The position numbers were made by a program, and so were the translations under genes. Shown here in pieces: positions 1 to 13,070 of a stretch of DNA of 64,000 bases (positions are counted from its first letter, which is position 1; every line of letters starts with the position of its first letter). Location of the stretch: assembly GCF_905475345.1 (NCBI RefSeq), contig NC_066610.1, positions 748,886-812,885 of the forward strand, given 5' to 3'. The DNA is from Vespula vulgaris. Taxonomy: Eukaryota; Arthropoda; Insecta; Hymenoptera; Vespidae. Below the pieces are notes generated by a model. It saw only the letters and a program-made list of their open reading frames with translations, was not told where the DNA came from and ran no database searches.

Positions 1-1067
1 AAAAAGGAAAGAAAAGAGAAAGAAAATACAAGTTTTGAGAAAAGAAGGAATTTTTTTTTAAGAAAGAAAAAAAAAGAGGAAACAATTTTGAGTCCGTTCT
101 GATTATTATCTAAGATACGGATCAAAAAAAAAGAAATGAGAAAGGGTGAGCCACTAACGAATGAAGTCGACTCAACAATAATCGATCAAGACTTGACGGA
201 CGGTGTTTTTTATTAATCACTTTTGTCTATCTTTTTCTCTAAGTAGAATATACCTTATCTTTTTTGTTTTCGAACTGTATATCCGCCGAAAACTTCCTCG
301 TAACGTCCTCGTGAACATTTCTCGAGCAAAAAAAAGAAACATGCACTATTACTATGGAGTAAAAAAAAAATTAAAGGGTATCCAAATTGTTAAGTGGTTG
401 AATTCTAGCTTTCTAAGAGTCTCCTTATTATCAGTTCTCTAACCGATCGTTATGAAGTGTACAAAAAGTGTGGTGCAGCATGGATGCTATTAAAATGGAA
501 TTGTTGAAAATTGTTGAAGTTGCCGCTGGAAATAGCAAAAACTGTTACTAAATCACATTATATGTAAGAAGTTGAACAAAAATATTTTCATCTAAACAAA
601 AATGATTACTTGCAAAGTGAACTTATTGAAGTGGAGATTTACCAGCTGAATTATATTTTATTATGACAAGGAACAAATCTTAAAAATGTTATATTACTCG
701 AAAGATCGATTACTGTAAATCGATTAATAATTATTGAGGACAACAAACTGAGTGTTTAAATTTTTTATTCTTTACGTTACAAGCAGCACGTTCACACGTA
801 TAATTACATGCATTGTTAACAATCGCATACACACATCATACATTCGTATTTATTCTCAACCGTCTACAATTTATAAATTAATAACATATATAATATATAT
901 TAGATGATATAAAAGCTGTTTCCGAAAATATAATACAAGCTTGTATATAAATATAATAAGCTTGTATTTGTTCACGCGCGTTACGAGTACCGAAAAAAAA
1001 TGTTGAAAGATTATACAAAAATAAACGACATCTGTTAAACATTGTTTGATATATTTTTCTGACAAAA

Positions 1068-1349
1068 ATGAAAATTGCACTTTACAGGAGGATAATAATT
1101 CAAAAAATCGGAGTCTGGATAGGTACTATCTGGAAAGTGATATTTGATTTCTCAATCGATTGCAATTGTCATCGCAGTCGTTCGATATTAATTCACGTTA
1201 AAAAAATGTTGGGACCTATATACAGCAAAGACGTAGTGGAAACTGACTATTCAAACCATAAAGCAATTGATCGAACAGATTCATTGAATTTTGGAAGTCC
1301 TCGTCACACGAATTATACTGTCGACCTGGTACAAAGTATAACTCGATGA
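1068..1349 (+). other. Conserved block downstream of OR gene A, open frame of unknown status
   Basis: An open frame of 93 codons, antisense to the OR gene and downstream of its stop. Its last ~35 codons (from ~1,245) match open frames at the same place in unit B (29,110-29,211) and unit C (53,098-53,204). All three end in a stop after a shared H-x-N-Y-x-V-x-L-V-Q motif. The upstream part of the frame is not conserved: B and C carry stops there. I do not recognise the product. It may be an ancient coding remnant or simply a conserved 3' flank. The rest of 1-1,487 is A-rich and shows no gene. Confidence 0.3.
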
Positions 1350-1487
1350 TATAGTCGATTCCACTTTAATGTGGAGCATAAAAATTGTACGTAAGTATTT
1401 CTCAAATTTTATTATTGCAATTTTTCTTATAAATTAAGCCAAACAGTTAGTAGGTTAATTTCACGACGAATTGTTTAAAAGTTTCGT

Positions 1488-4162
1488 TTAAGTAACTTTC
1501 CGTAAGAATGACAAGTACGCCATCGATGTATTTACAATCTATAAAATCCATAAAAATATAATAGATTTTAATCGTTTGATCATCAAAATGTTTAAACGAC
1601 CAAAAATATTCAAAATTATAATTGAAACTAATAAATAAAAATTATCAATGAAATATAATATTTCTTTGTAAAAGTAAAACAACCAAAGAATACAAATGAT
1701 ACATAGAAAAGAATATTAAAAGAAACAATTCACGTCTATAAAAAAAAAAACGTAATTATAATGTAAATAATCGAATAAATAAAAGAGAATAACGAAAAAC
1801 TAATAAATATAGCAATTTCTAAAAAAAAAGAGTGTCATGAGAAAACAACGGAAATTAAATTGAAGAAAAAAAAGAAACAATTAATAAAATGTCGATTAAA
1901 AAAATAATAACTTAAAAATTAAGAAAAAAGGAATCTTGTGTCTTGAAGATGATAGGTAAAAATGGAAAAAGAGGAAAATAAGAAGTAAAAATATTTACGA
2001 CTCACGTCGGTAAAAGTGCGTAATGACACAACGCAAAATTTCGCACAAGTCAATCGCAATGGTTTTCTAGCACGAATCATGCAAATGCAAATGGATTTCA
2101 CATCGTTCGTCGATAATTCGTACCAATCACAAAGATAAAGCGCTTCGCACAAGTTCATGCTCTGGATTAAAGAAAGAAAGAAAATAAATAAAAAAAAAAA
2201 GAAACAAAATCGAATTAATAAACGATTGAATTAAATTTTATGCTGAACTATAATTAAATAAGAATTTAATTAATTACTTCTTCGAGGAGACATTCTCCCA
2301 TATAGCAATAAGCAAACAATGTGCTCAATAAAAGACACTCATACATAACAAATGTTATTATACCTGCTCTTTCGACGACTGCAAAACTCTAAATAATTAG
2401 GAATTATTTATTAGAAATAAATGTGATTCGATTCGAGTGATATATACGTACAGAGAGCATTTGATAACTCGAGATACAAAGTTGTACCGTTGTCCCTAAT
2501 AATTGTTGACCAATAACAATGTTAAAACTATCCTCTAATATATCCGCTAATCTGAAACAAATACGAAGTAAGATCAATTATTTTCGGAATGAGTTGTTTC
2601 TCAAGTTGAAAGAAAAAAAAATCTGCTTTAATTTGAAGTAATATTAATGCATCTTAATATTAAAAATTATAACCTTATTATACGATGATGTCGAAGAACA
2701 ATTTTCTGAATTCCACGTCGTGAACCATAAGAATCATTTAAAACATCCTTCACTCTAAAGTTAAATATTGCTAATTGACCGGTAAGATGAAAACCGGTAC
2801 AAGTCACCAAACAATCAGTTCCGACGTATCCGGAAATGACCATTATTGTACGTAAGAATTCATGTATGCAACCAAAAGCATAACTTTTTGCATCGTGCGG
2901 CTTTAATAATGGTTTTATTTTATAAGGTAATTTATATTCCACCGAAGAATTTGTCATAACTGCATTGAAGATTATAAGTGATTCAAAAAATTATATGTTC
3001 TGTTTTTTATTTTGACCCTACTTTTAACATTTAATCGTAAGAAATAAAAAAAATTTATGAGTACATATCTACAGATTTAGGTATATACTAACGGTATCCG
3101 TAAGTAATCAATAATTTCAAAGTTCAACACACATATGAGTCCAAATCTTTTTTGATTTTTATTCTTATTTTCTAACCAACTACATACTTCATCATCGTTA
3201 TTCATGACCGTTTGCAATTTTTTTCTGTAAATTATTATTTTCTAATAAATAATACGAGCCGAGATAAATTTAACATTCCGAAATATTTTGTATTGATAAT
3301 TTGAAAGTGTAATAACGAAAGTATATTCGGTAAAACTTCCCAGCTAAGTTGGCTTCCCATTTAAGTTGATTTAATTTTTTTCATAGGTTATATTTCTTAC
3401 ATTGATTCTGCCATTTGAATAGTGTCGGCCATTTTTTCAACCATTTTCTTTTTTGTTCAAAATAAGAAATCCATGATCTAATTTACGAAATAAGACGAAC
3501 AAAATACGCGTTCTCACATCCGAGATTTAAATTAAACTCAAAATGATTTATTTCTTAAAAAATATAAATATATACTTATGGTTACTCTTACTATATACCT
3601 ACATATATATGACTAAATATAATGAAAATAATTCTTCTTTATCCATTTTTTATTATCTTGCTTGAAACGAATGAAAATGTTTAATTAATTAATTAGAATG
3701 ATCGAGAAAATTACCCATTAGTACATTCGGTAAAACAGATTTAAAATAATATAGAAGAATTATAATTGTCGACCAAGGAAACAAAACAACGACGAATCTA
3801 TAAGAAATTCTGTTATATTTTAAAAAAATTAATTTCTCTTCGTCGTTTTTATAATTATCAGCTGTGTAGTCCGCTTTGGTTTCGATCAGAAATCGGGATA
3901 ACGAACGATACTTTATTCGTAACATTGAGATTTTTATCATTGTCATTAATACCAACATGTTCTCCATTACGTTCGCCATAACGTAACGAAAATCTTTAAT
4001 ATATTTTATCAGATCTAATAATGCCAATATATTGAAAACACAGCCATATATCGCAACCGATATAAATAAACTGTCGCGAATTTCCAATGGCCAAATTCCT
4101 GACACACCAAGCAAACGTTTGCTGATTGTCATCGCTTTTACTGCATCAGAGAAATCTGTTAC
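1488..4162 (-). CDS. Odorant receptor A (7tm_6 family), 6 visible exons
   Basis: Insect odorant receptor, an inverted seven-helix membrane protein that forms a ligand-gated cation channel with Orco in olfactory neuron dendrites. Exons on the minus strand: 3715-4162, 2674-2959, 2452-2551, 2278-2388, 2006-2161, 1488-1538, giving 383 codons plus TAA. All phases agree, and exon lengths (448, 286, 100, 111, 156, 51) equal those of the other three OR genes here. Visible markers are V-S-G-I-W-P near residue 20, an E-Y-K-L-P-Y motif opening the second extracellular loop, C-Y-M-G-E in TM6, and a last exon reading S-M-A-Y-L-S-F-L-R. The first visible exon opens at a splice acceptor with no ATG in frame ahead of it, so a short 5' coding exon is missing from this model. 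The donor after exon 2 is GTTATA, weaker than GTAACG in genes B and C, so splicing may be impaired. Otherwise there are no stops or frameshifts. OR subfamily not determined. Confidence 0.92.
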
Positions 4163-5381
4163 CTGAAAAGAAGAGAAAAGAAAAGGTGATGATAATAATA
4201 AAAATAAATAACATTTAATGAAGTACTGTAATACAATGCGAAGCAAAAAATAACGAATAAACCGCTTTTACGGTTGGTCTAAATTATATTAGATTAAATT
4301 ACATATAATTAAGTGGACATCATTCTTCAAATAATTGTTCAATTTGTTTTAAATGTAAAACAGAACCTCTTCATAATACATATAAGTATAATGTAAAATT
4401 TGAATGGAAATTATTCGGCCATTTTGTTCATTTTTAAAGTTAATATATGTAGGATCATATTGTCGCCATTTTGAAAACGTACATATATTGAATAATCAAA
4501 TTAAAATTGTCGACGGCAATTTCGGCAATGGTATTCAAAACAACGAGAAGCCTTACAAAATTGTATATGAAAATAATATCAAATTTTCGATTCAAAAAAT
4601 CGTGAAGGAACAAACAAATAACATATATTATTATCAAGTAAAAGACTAGTTTCTACATCACTAAATGTAAATACTTATGTATTATATTTATGAACACAAA
4701 ATCATACGCAATACATAACAAACTATTAATAACAGTACATAGAAAAAGTTCGTTTGGAAAGAAAGAAAATATTCGAAAAATTATATCGTATTTATTTAAA
4801 TTGCATATTTTTACAAATAACCATAATTAGAAATAATTATTATAATAATTATTATATAATTACTAACTAATTTATTAGTCAGATACTTAGTAATAGTTAT
4901 AGATACTAATAGTAATTATTGTAGTTCAATTGTTAGTAAGAAATATTAATAATAATTATTATCACTAATATCTTTTACTAACTAATTAATTAACATCGGC
5001 TAATAACAAATAATTATCTATCAATTTATCCCAGGATAAAACTTCATTTAATAATTTCATTAATAACTCCTAAAATAAGGTAGAAATCTATACCGCCGAT
5101 AATATCGTTTGATGGCAATGAAGAAACCTACGAATTGAAATTAGACGGTAAAAACTAGCATTGAAATTTAATAAATTAAAATCTTGACACAATTTTTATA
5201 TATATATAAAAAATATATATACCCTCTTTTAAATCATACACTCGATCTTACTTACACACTTAATCTATTTAGTATGAATGAAGATACTCTATAATGTATC
5301 GCTTTTCATAAAAACAGAAACACTATATAAACCACTTTTAATAGAAGAAAACGATTAAATGGCGTTGAAAACCACTTATTT
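4163..5381. other. 5' flank of OR gene A, no gene seen
   Basis: A/T-rich sequence alignable with units B (32,843-34,097) and C (57,157-58,371). It should contain the OR promoter and probably a short first coding exon. Short ATG-led frames near 4,370 on the minus strand are conserved in the three units (M-K-x-F-C-F) but lack a good donor in the right phase, so I do not call them. 4,800-5,030 is dense in TTA/TAA repeats. Confidence 0.5.
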
Positions 5382-5477
5382 TGGTCGGATCATTGAAGTT
5401 GAGCAATGTTAATCACGGTTAGTACTTGGCCTAATACTACATTGTGTGAAAACACCGTTTGTTGTTAACATTTTTTT
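5382..5477 (+). pseudogene. 5S rRNA-derived sequence, unit A
   Basis: Matches the 3' two thirds of 5S rRNA by eye: GATCATTGAAGTTGAGCAA corresponds to the box A region, then CACGGTTAGTACTTGG to the conserved loop region, then AACACCG near the 3' end, followed by a T-run at 5,471-5,477 like a polymerase III terminator. The box C region between them (normally GATGGGTGACC) is destroyed, so it is not expected to give functional 5S RNA. It sits at the same place in all three duplication units. It could be a 5S pseudogene or the head of a 5S-derived SINE. Confidence 0.72.
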
Positions 5478-7535
5478 GGTTATTTTCCAATTTTTTATTT
5501 CAACAACTAAAATTACGAACAAATAGTATGAGTCATCCTACATCATTTGTCGCTGGTCTGCATCGGGTTTAGGTTGTCTGTTTTGTTACATGCAATCTTA
5601 CTTTTCCCTAAAGTAAAGAAACTAAATTCTGTCCTTTACTCTCATAGTTTCCGCTGCGAGTTTATAACAATATAATACGAAGTATACATCGTCTCATTTT
5701 ATCGTTTACATCTGTATTTGTTACTATGTCGTGACGATTGCGTCCAGTCGAGAGCCATAACTTCGGGACTTTTTACAAAAGATTAATCGATCATAAATAG
5801 TATCGATCATATAACACTCTCTTCGTTTTGCCGCAACATTTTGTTCTTGTACAATATTCCAATTGAAACTAGATATTTTCAGGTTTTTCTAAAAGAGAAG
5901 CTGAAGGCCAAAGACGTATCCGCCATATTGAAATAATTTTTATTGAAGGTGTTCTTTTTTTTTAAATGTTTTTTGTAGTTTATATTAATCGTATGTAAGA
6001 ATATTCTTAAAACAGAAATTAAATGACTTCTGATATTTCTTATAATATAACCTAAACTTTTGTAATTAACCCAATATTTAAATTATCTTTGAAAAATTAT
6101 TAAACAAGTATAAGTTTAATATGTTAATAATTAACCAGATTGATTTCAAAAAATAAATTTCAAAAAAAATTATTAATACTTTTGTTTATAACTTATATCC
6201 ATTTATAAAAATAATTGATATGTACTTTGTGGAAAGTTAGTCCTAATTAAAAGAAATCATTTTTATCTGAAACTTTGTCTTTTATCTCTTATGATTTATT
6301 AATGACAATATAAAATCGAAAAATAGACCAATTTTCATTGCTCGATTTCATCCCCTTGAGATGAATTTGCGCAACAAAATGAAATTGCGTAATACATACC
6401 TATGCTCTACGTATCTCGAAAGTTTCATATTTACTTGAATTTGCGATTCCGGAATCTTCTTTTGTAAAAACTTATCTTTAATAATTACATCTCATGGATA
6501 TGGTGCACAGATCTTGTATGAGCGGGCTTTTCGGCGGTCTTTATTTGTCTCTAGAATCGAACCAAATGTAATTCGATGCATTCTCATTGGTCGTAAAGCT
6601 GCTCTGTGATTGGTCAGCCGAGCGTTAGTGCGCCCTCTATAGCAGCACGTGTATTCATAACACGATACGGTCTGTACACTGCGATTAGATATTGTGAAAA
6701 AGAAGTTACTGGAATATATTCAGCGAAAAAGTATTCTTGAATAAGATTATTGTTTAATTTACACGTTCATAAGATTAATTATGAGATTGAAAAAGGTTTT
6801 CTCGAGAAATTATTAAACAAACGTATCTTTCTCCTATATCATTGTATCTACATCGATGTTATCTACGTAGAAAAGGTTATATAGCGCCATTTAATAAGAA
6901 GAAGGTGACCTTGATTTTTTATTATTAAAATAGTATCTGCAATTTTTATTGCGTTTTTGTTTTTATCTTAATTGTTTTTATTTTTTTATCTTAAAACGTT
7001 TTTATTTTTTTATCTTAATTGATGATCGAGCAGCAATGTTTTTTCTGTTTATGATGTGTATATAATTTTTTCCGTTTTAACTTGGTTATGTTTTGATTCT
7101 TATTAATTATAATATTTAACAACGACAAGAGTTAAAAGAAAGCTTTAAGAAAGTAAAAAAATAAAGCATATCGATATTGGAGAACTTATCCTTTTATTCC
7201 AGAAATTACGCCAGAGATTAGGATTGAAAGTTCATTCAATACATAGCAATACAAATCATCTCTTCAAATTTTTGAAAAACAAGATTAGTAATGTCCGATA
7301 AAGTGTATTCAAATAAGACAGTGTAAGCGATAAACATATTGATATAATTATAGATTTGGGTATTACCAGTTTATTATTCAATGACTTTATAATTTGCAAT
7401 TTGCAGTGGATGGAGAATAAACATCACTGAAGACATCGATAAAGTAAATGCATTAGTTTGTGGAGTTCATTAATTTTTTATAGAAATTGTAGAAGCCATG
7501 AACAATGTTTTAAATCGGATAACTATAAGGATAAT
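5478..7535. other. Intergenic, with a GC-richer promoter-like patch
   Basis: Mostly A/T-rich without an open frame of note. The patch at 6,500-6,670 stands out for higher GC, two inverted CCAAT boxes (ATTGGTC at ~6,588 and ~6,609) and a CTCF-like motif just after. It resembles a promoter and lies about 0.9 kb ahead of the Mutator-like relic on the same strand, so it may be the old transposon promoter or an unrelated start site. No TATA box was identified. Confidence 0.35.
6624..6648 (-). promoter_or_regulatory. CTCF-like motif, unit A
   Basis: Read on the minus strand the site is GCTATAGAGGGCGCACT, close to the core of the CTCF consensus (CCA-x-x-AG-A/G-GGGC-G). A matching site occurs at the corresponding place in unit B. 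It is a motif resemblance only, with no evidence of binding. Confidence 0.3.
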
Positions 7536-8160
7536 GAAAAGAATGGAAACATGACTTGAATGGAGAAAGGAGAACCTATCTAAAAGGTCATTTTTTAATG
7601 GAAAGATTATTAAGGATTATCTACCAGACAGTATCATCGATCAACCATTAGAATGTTATGGTCAAGCCATAGGATACAATAGATATAACTTAAATGTTAT
7701 AAAAAAAGCTGTATGTATAACCATCTTCCATATAATACCAATGGATGACAAGCAGCTTCAAGACTTTTCTTCAAGCAATTTAGAAATATAAAATAGTTGG
7801 AGCATAACTTTATTTATAAGAATTCTTTACCTGAATTTATTATGTTGATTATAAGGCCACTTTAAAGAGATTTGGCAAATTCTGATGTATTGAAGAATGT
7901 CTAGCAAAGAAAACAGTGTAAATGAATCATTCATTAACATTGTGTGAACAAGTGTATCAAAAAAATGTATTTGTGGACTCCTATACATTGAAGCTTAGTA
8001 TATATGATGTTGTTATCATATTTACTGCTGATAATGACGGCAGATTGGAAGAAGTAGGGGTGAAATGAACATACTGAAAGAACTGAACAAGAAGCGAGTT
8101 GATAATGCAAAACTACAAACCTAGATATTGTCTAAAAAGATAATATTTCATCTTTGGTAA
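7536..8160 (+). pseudogene. Mutator-like transposase relic, unit A
   Basis: Broken reading frame of about 200 codons. By memory of the family it resembles the insect Mutator-like transposase domain (Pfam 'Mutator', PF20700). Visible pieces are an F-x-G-K-x-I-K-D-Y stretch, then V-I-K-K-A-V-C then I-F-H-I (family: A-V-W-A-x-x-F-H-K), and near 8,000 a S-I-Y-D-V-V-I-I-F stretch (family: G-V-Y-D-A-V-x-x-F-N-D-G). Stops and frameshifts separate the pieces and catalytic residues cannot be traced, so it is dead. It is more decayed than the copies in units B and C. The family name rests on recalled motif patterns, not a search. Confidence 0.55.
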
Positions 8161-11100
8161 GATGAAGAAGAATTCATTTGAATAATACAGAAGAAGATGT
8201 ATGGTTTTGACTGCTATTTTTACTATAAAGTAAATATTTCTTTAAATTAGTTGTTACTCACAATTTCTGGAAAGCTTTATTGTTTTAAACAAATGATCAG
8301 TTTTGTTTACAACTATTTAAGTTTAACTCTTAATTTTTTTTAAGTTCATTTCTAACATTCTTTTGATACTAAATCTTTAAAATCATAGAGATATAGCATA
8401 AAAAGAGAAAAGATTTTATTTGTTATATGTAATTCAAATGATATGTAATTACTTATAATATGTAATCTTATCATATGTAATTCAAAGAAAATGGAAGAGT
8501 AAATTTTTTAAAGTATTTATAACTAATCTGCGGATAATAGTAACCTAAGGAAGTTTCATTAATTTGAATGCAACAGTTTTTAAAAATTGGATCATGAAGT
8601 TAGCGAATTTAACATTAGTGGAATAGTACATATAATACTCTCCTTCTCATTTTCTGTTTCGTTCTAGTATTATTTTATGCATATTTGCAACTCGGGAGTG
8701 TCTTTATATATTATTTATAATTTTTCAATGGTTAATGATAATTACAAATCAAAATTGTAATTATGTTAGATGCGAAGTGTTAGATTTACATTTTTTAAGG
8801 AATTTTTCTATAACTTGTTATGTTTGTTTTCTATAACTTTTTAAAAAATTTTTCTATAACTTGTTTCCTTTCTAAGGAAACTTCTATAACTTGTTAAAAC
8901 GTCTGATAAAGCATATCCAAAACATTATTTAGAAACATATTATTTGATTAATATAACTCATTTAATCAATCTAATACTAGAAGCAGATTAAGAAACTTAA
9001 TATAGAAAGAAAAGAGGAAATATCAAAATTAATAAGTATGACAAAGAAATGGAGAATGTCTCTATATTTACGTTTACGTTTACAGATGGATTTGGATGAG
9101 TAGAAACGAAGGAAGTGCCGTTAAAAATTTAATCTAAAGAAGTTTCATTTTTATCTTGTGTATCGTATTAAATAATCATCCGAGAAAGAAAAAAATAAAA
9201 CAGAGTGTTACGCCTGAAAATTTATGGAAGATTTGACACATGGGTAGAACGTGTTAAAAATAGTGGATGGATTAAATTATGCAAACAATAATTGATTAGT
9301 TCCTATGTTCGAATTAAGAATAATATTGAGAATAATAATACTCAATAATATTGTCAACAGGTAAAAGACAAGAGGTTTTCAACGATATCCTTTGTCTGTT
9401 GTAAGTCAATTTCAAAATTTTCACAATTCAAAATTTCACAATGCCCTGATTTGTCGATATAGTTTCCAACTATCCAAACGGAAACATCGAATATATCAAG
9501 GAAAAGAAATTAATAAAGCATGTATTCCAAATGAGAAATATAACAAGTTACGATAACGAGTTAAACGTTGACTTGTGCGTGAAATTCTCAAATCCAAATT
9601 CTCGTATCAAGAAAAAGAAAATTCGTTTGCTTCTGAGAGAAATTCTCGAATCGAAATTCGTGCTCTCGTATCAGAATCTCTTCCGAATTTTGTCATTGAT
9701 AGGATATTTGAAAGGTTTACGGACATTAAAATATAAAATGTATTAAATACAAAATAAAATTATATTAAAAATAAAAAAATGTTTATCCATTATAATTGAT
9801 CAAATTGAAATTTTATTTGACTTAATAATTAATATCTTTTTCCGAAATATTTTTCTAATTGTCGATATTACTTCATCTTGGATTGGTTGATTGTCAGAAT
9901 TCAAAACCAGTTTTTTCGAAACGAAGAAAATTGAACAAGTAGTATATTGTTTACAAAAGTGCTGTTAAGAAAAATGATTATTTTTGATTTTTTTGTTTAC
10001 TTGGAAGTAACAGAAGATCATTTGGGTTCAGAAAGGGAAGAAGAGAAGCAGAGAGAGTTTTGTTGAACATATTCAGAATTCTTCACAGTTGCTCGTTAAT
10101 TTCACATAAAACGTGAAATTTTATTACCGTTAAAGGTACTATAAAAAATTGTGATTGTCAAATTCTGCTGAAATTTTGCTACTAAAAATTTGACTTAGAA
10201 ATTTTCTCAGCTACTATTTATAGACACATAATGCATTGCATACATTAGTTGTAATTTATTATGATTTACCATCAGAATAGTAAGTTTACTTTTGCAGCTT
10301 GAAATTGTAAATTTACTATCACAAATTTATTCATAAGTTTATAAATTTGTTAATAATTTATATATTATTCATATATAATTTATTTTTTAGATAATAAATT
10401 TAATACCACATAATATACACTACACATAGTATACACATAGTGTACATAGTAAATATAGTTTACACAGTCAACATAGTAGTACATGAGTTATTTATTGTGT
10501 TTAAGAATGAATTTGAATTATTAGTGAAACAGAGCTTGTAATAAATAAGAAGAAGAAAAGAAAGAAAAATAATAATAATTCGAGTTGAATTTTTGTATAT
10601 CCAATATTTTCAAAATGGCGTCCATTCGATCACAAACTTTATTATGTTAAAAATTATTTTTAAATTGAATAATTTTTAAATTGAGTTGATTCTAATCGAT
10701 GTTAAATAGAATAATTTTTGTAGAATATGAAAATAGGTTTGAATGTCGAAAAGTATAACTAAAATAAAAGATTATTTTGTTTTTTACAAAATGCCCTTCG
10801 ATTTATTTAAATACCAATTTTTTGTTAAAAAAAAATAATTAAATTGTCTTACCGATTCCATTGAAATTCTTGTTGAACGATATTGCCAAACATTTGTGAA
10901 GTTATTTTGTTACGTTTACAATTTCATGCGAACTGTTTATCATGATTCAATAGGAAGATCTTTTTAAGATAAAAAAAGAATCTAAATGAAATAATGTAAG
11001 ATGATATATTAATTATAAATATAAATCAAGTAAGAAAAACAAATTAAATATAAATATGACGTAATTTATTAATATCATAAATATGATATAACTAAATTTA

Positions 11101-11667
11101 CTCAAGTAAGAGCTTTCTTTATTCTTTTTTTTTTAATTTCTTCTTTTAATAATCACAAAAACATTTTTTATAAAAATTCGTCTATAAGAAATCTACATAC
11201 ATATGAATGAAAAAATATTTTTTGTATTTACTGTAAGAAATATTTTGAAAAATAAATAAACAATAATTTCTTGATATCTACGAATATGGAACAATGATGA
11301 TTAAGACATCGAGATCAGAAGAAAGAAAATAAATAAATAAACATATAAATAGAAAATGAGAATAGACATAAAATACGAGAGTAGTAATGAAATAAAAATA
11401 ATCAACAGATTTTTATTTCTTTTGTAACGAACTTTCTTTTTAAACGAACTTAAGAAATAAGATTAAAAAAAGAAGAAGAGAAAAGAAGTAATTAAACAAA
11501 ATATTAAGACCGAGTTTTAATGATTCGATGTCGAATTACTTGATTAAAGAAAAAAGAAAGGAGAGATAAAGAAAAAAAAAAAGTCTTATTCAATTATTCT
11601 TCTGTTTAAAATGCGAATAGGAATCAAACCAAGAAGAAGAAAAAAAAATCAAATTTTCATATCTTAC
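8161..11667. other. Non-coding tail of unit A
   Basis: A/T-rich sequence homologous to the tails of units B (36,129-40,980) and C (59,820-63,594). No gene seen. 9,531-9,746 carries a short imperfect direct repeat (AGAAATTCTCGAATC-type, about 85 bp period) that creates a spurious 71-codon frame not conserved in B or C. 8,800-8,890 has a small repeated TTTTTCTATAACTTG motif. Confidence 0.6.
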
Positions 11668-11757
11668 TTTCATGATAACTATGTTTATTGTTGCTTCGTA
11701 GAAGGATTTCTCGTGACTGACGATAATATTTGCATAGACTCTCGTACGAATAGTCAT
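11668..11757 (-). other. Conserved 30-codon segment ending in a strong splice donor, unit A
   Basis: Minus-strand stretch opening with ATG and ending ATGAAA|GTAAGA. The same segment is at 40,981-41,067 (unit B, 29 codons) and 63,595-63,681 (unit C, where the ATG has become CTG). The A/B length difference is exactly one codon and the frame R-V-Y-A-x-I-I-V-S stays open in all three. This hints at an exon of a gene lying across the unit junction, but product and neighbouring exons are unknown. It could equally be conserved non-coding DNA. Confidence 0.3.
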
Positions 11758-12350
11758 CGATCGTTGCAAAGCAATCGAAGAAACCGAAAGAGAGAAAGAC
11801 AGAAAAAGACAGTAAGATCGAGACAAGGACAGAAACAGAGAGAAAGAGAAAAAGATACAGTTTTTCTTCGAAAGCTTATTTTTTAGTCACAACATGAGCT
11901 TAATTTAAACTCGTACCGTTCATTATCCTTCTCTATGTTATTCCTCGAATATTTTATAATTCTGTTCGCTCATAAAAGTCCGAAGTCGGATAATGTTTTT
12001 TTTTTGAAAAATGATGATGACATATGAGTTTGAGAAGAAAGAAAAAGTTTTAATGGCATATCGTACGAAACTTTTCAACGACGAGGACGACGACGAAGAG
12101 CAAGATGACGTTTTCATTATTACGGGCAATTAGGTTTTCTGAATTTTAAACTTTTCAAACGTAAAACTTTCTTCGCGGTATAACTTCGAATTTTTCTTTT
12201 ACTTCTACTTCTTTCTCTTTGTTCTTTTTCTTTTCTTATTCCTTTTTTGCGATTGCATCGAAGAACATGTTATATAGGAGTAAAAGGAAAAATTGAAATA
12301 GTCGAGCTTATAGAAGTTATGGTCTATCGTGAATCGTGTCGTTTGATCGT

Positions 12351-13070
12351 TATTGCTCTTGGTTTAAGTTCGTCGTAGAAAAGAAAAAAGAAAGGAAATA
12401 GAAAGTCGATACGAAGAAGAAAGAAAATTCTAAACGGAAATAATAATATACTACACTTGTAGTATAATAAATAAAAAGTGTAAAGACAACGGTGTATTCT
12501 GTCGCATGGTCACATTTGGATCAAAGATCTTCAGAATGAAAAAAAAAAAAAAAAAAAAAAGAAAAACAGAAAATAAAAATAAAAAGCAACAAGAATAATT
12601 TGCAATGAAAAGATATATAGCAATAAATAAAAAATACAAGATCGATGATGTATCCTATCATGTGACCATTATTGTCTGGTTTAAAGTGAGTCCAAAAAAG
12701 AAATACGGAACCAAATATAAAATTGATTAAATAATTAATAAATATTTAGAAGGGAAAAAACAGCATGAACACGTAAGAAAAAAAATATATATATACGTAT
12801 TATTGTACATACATTTTACTATGCTCGCATACCTTTTACTAAAGATAATCCTTCTTTTCATATGATATACTACGTAACATTGATAAATCGGCCAGAGAAG
12901 CCGACAAAAAAGAAAGAAAGATAATAATTTACGAATAAAATAATGATGATAATAATTCGTCTTTTTTCAAAGGATCAATAGGTGGACAGTTTTAACTAGA
13001 GGATATCGTAAAGGAAAGGAAACGTAGTCAATCTAATTTTAAGAAAGTTTTGAAGAGAAAGACTACGTAC
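12351..13070. other. Intergenic, no gene seen
   Basis: Unique sequence right of unit A. It holds a 20-base A-run at ~12,540 and low-complexity AAAT stretches. No open frame, RNA gene or element recognised. Confidence 0.6.

Larger units (their letters stand above)
1..12350. repeat. Segmental duplication unit A (partial at left edge)
   Basis: First of three copies of a large duplicated block. It contains, in order, an antisense-conserved 3' flank, a minus-strand OR gene, a 5S rRNA-derived sequence, a CCAAT/CTCF-like promoter-type patch, a Mutator-like transposase relic, and a long non-coding tail. Units B and C keep the same order and orientation. Similarity to B fades near 12,350 (B near 41,590). 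Unit A is clearly the most diverged copy: B and C share a 400 bp segment (37,840-38,240 and 60,440-60,840) that A lacks. Boundaries are by eye and good to perhaps 100 bp. Confidence 0.85.

Noticed and set aside
203..442. 79-codon plus-strand open frame at the left edge
   Set aside because: Frame not kept at the matching positions in units B and C (28,260 and 52,090), where the better frames run on the opposite strand; composition is noise.
9531..9746. 71-codon open frame
   Set aside because: Created by a short imperfect repeat; unit B and C counterparts are interrupted.
11611..11886. 91-codon plus-strand R/K-rich frame
   Set aside because: Made by a GA-rich low-complexity tract and not conserved in the other units; the minus-strand frame there is the more plausible one.
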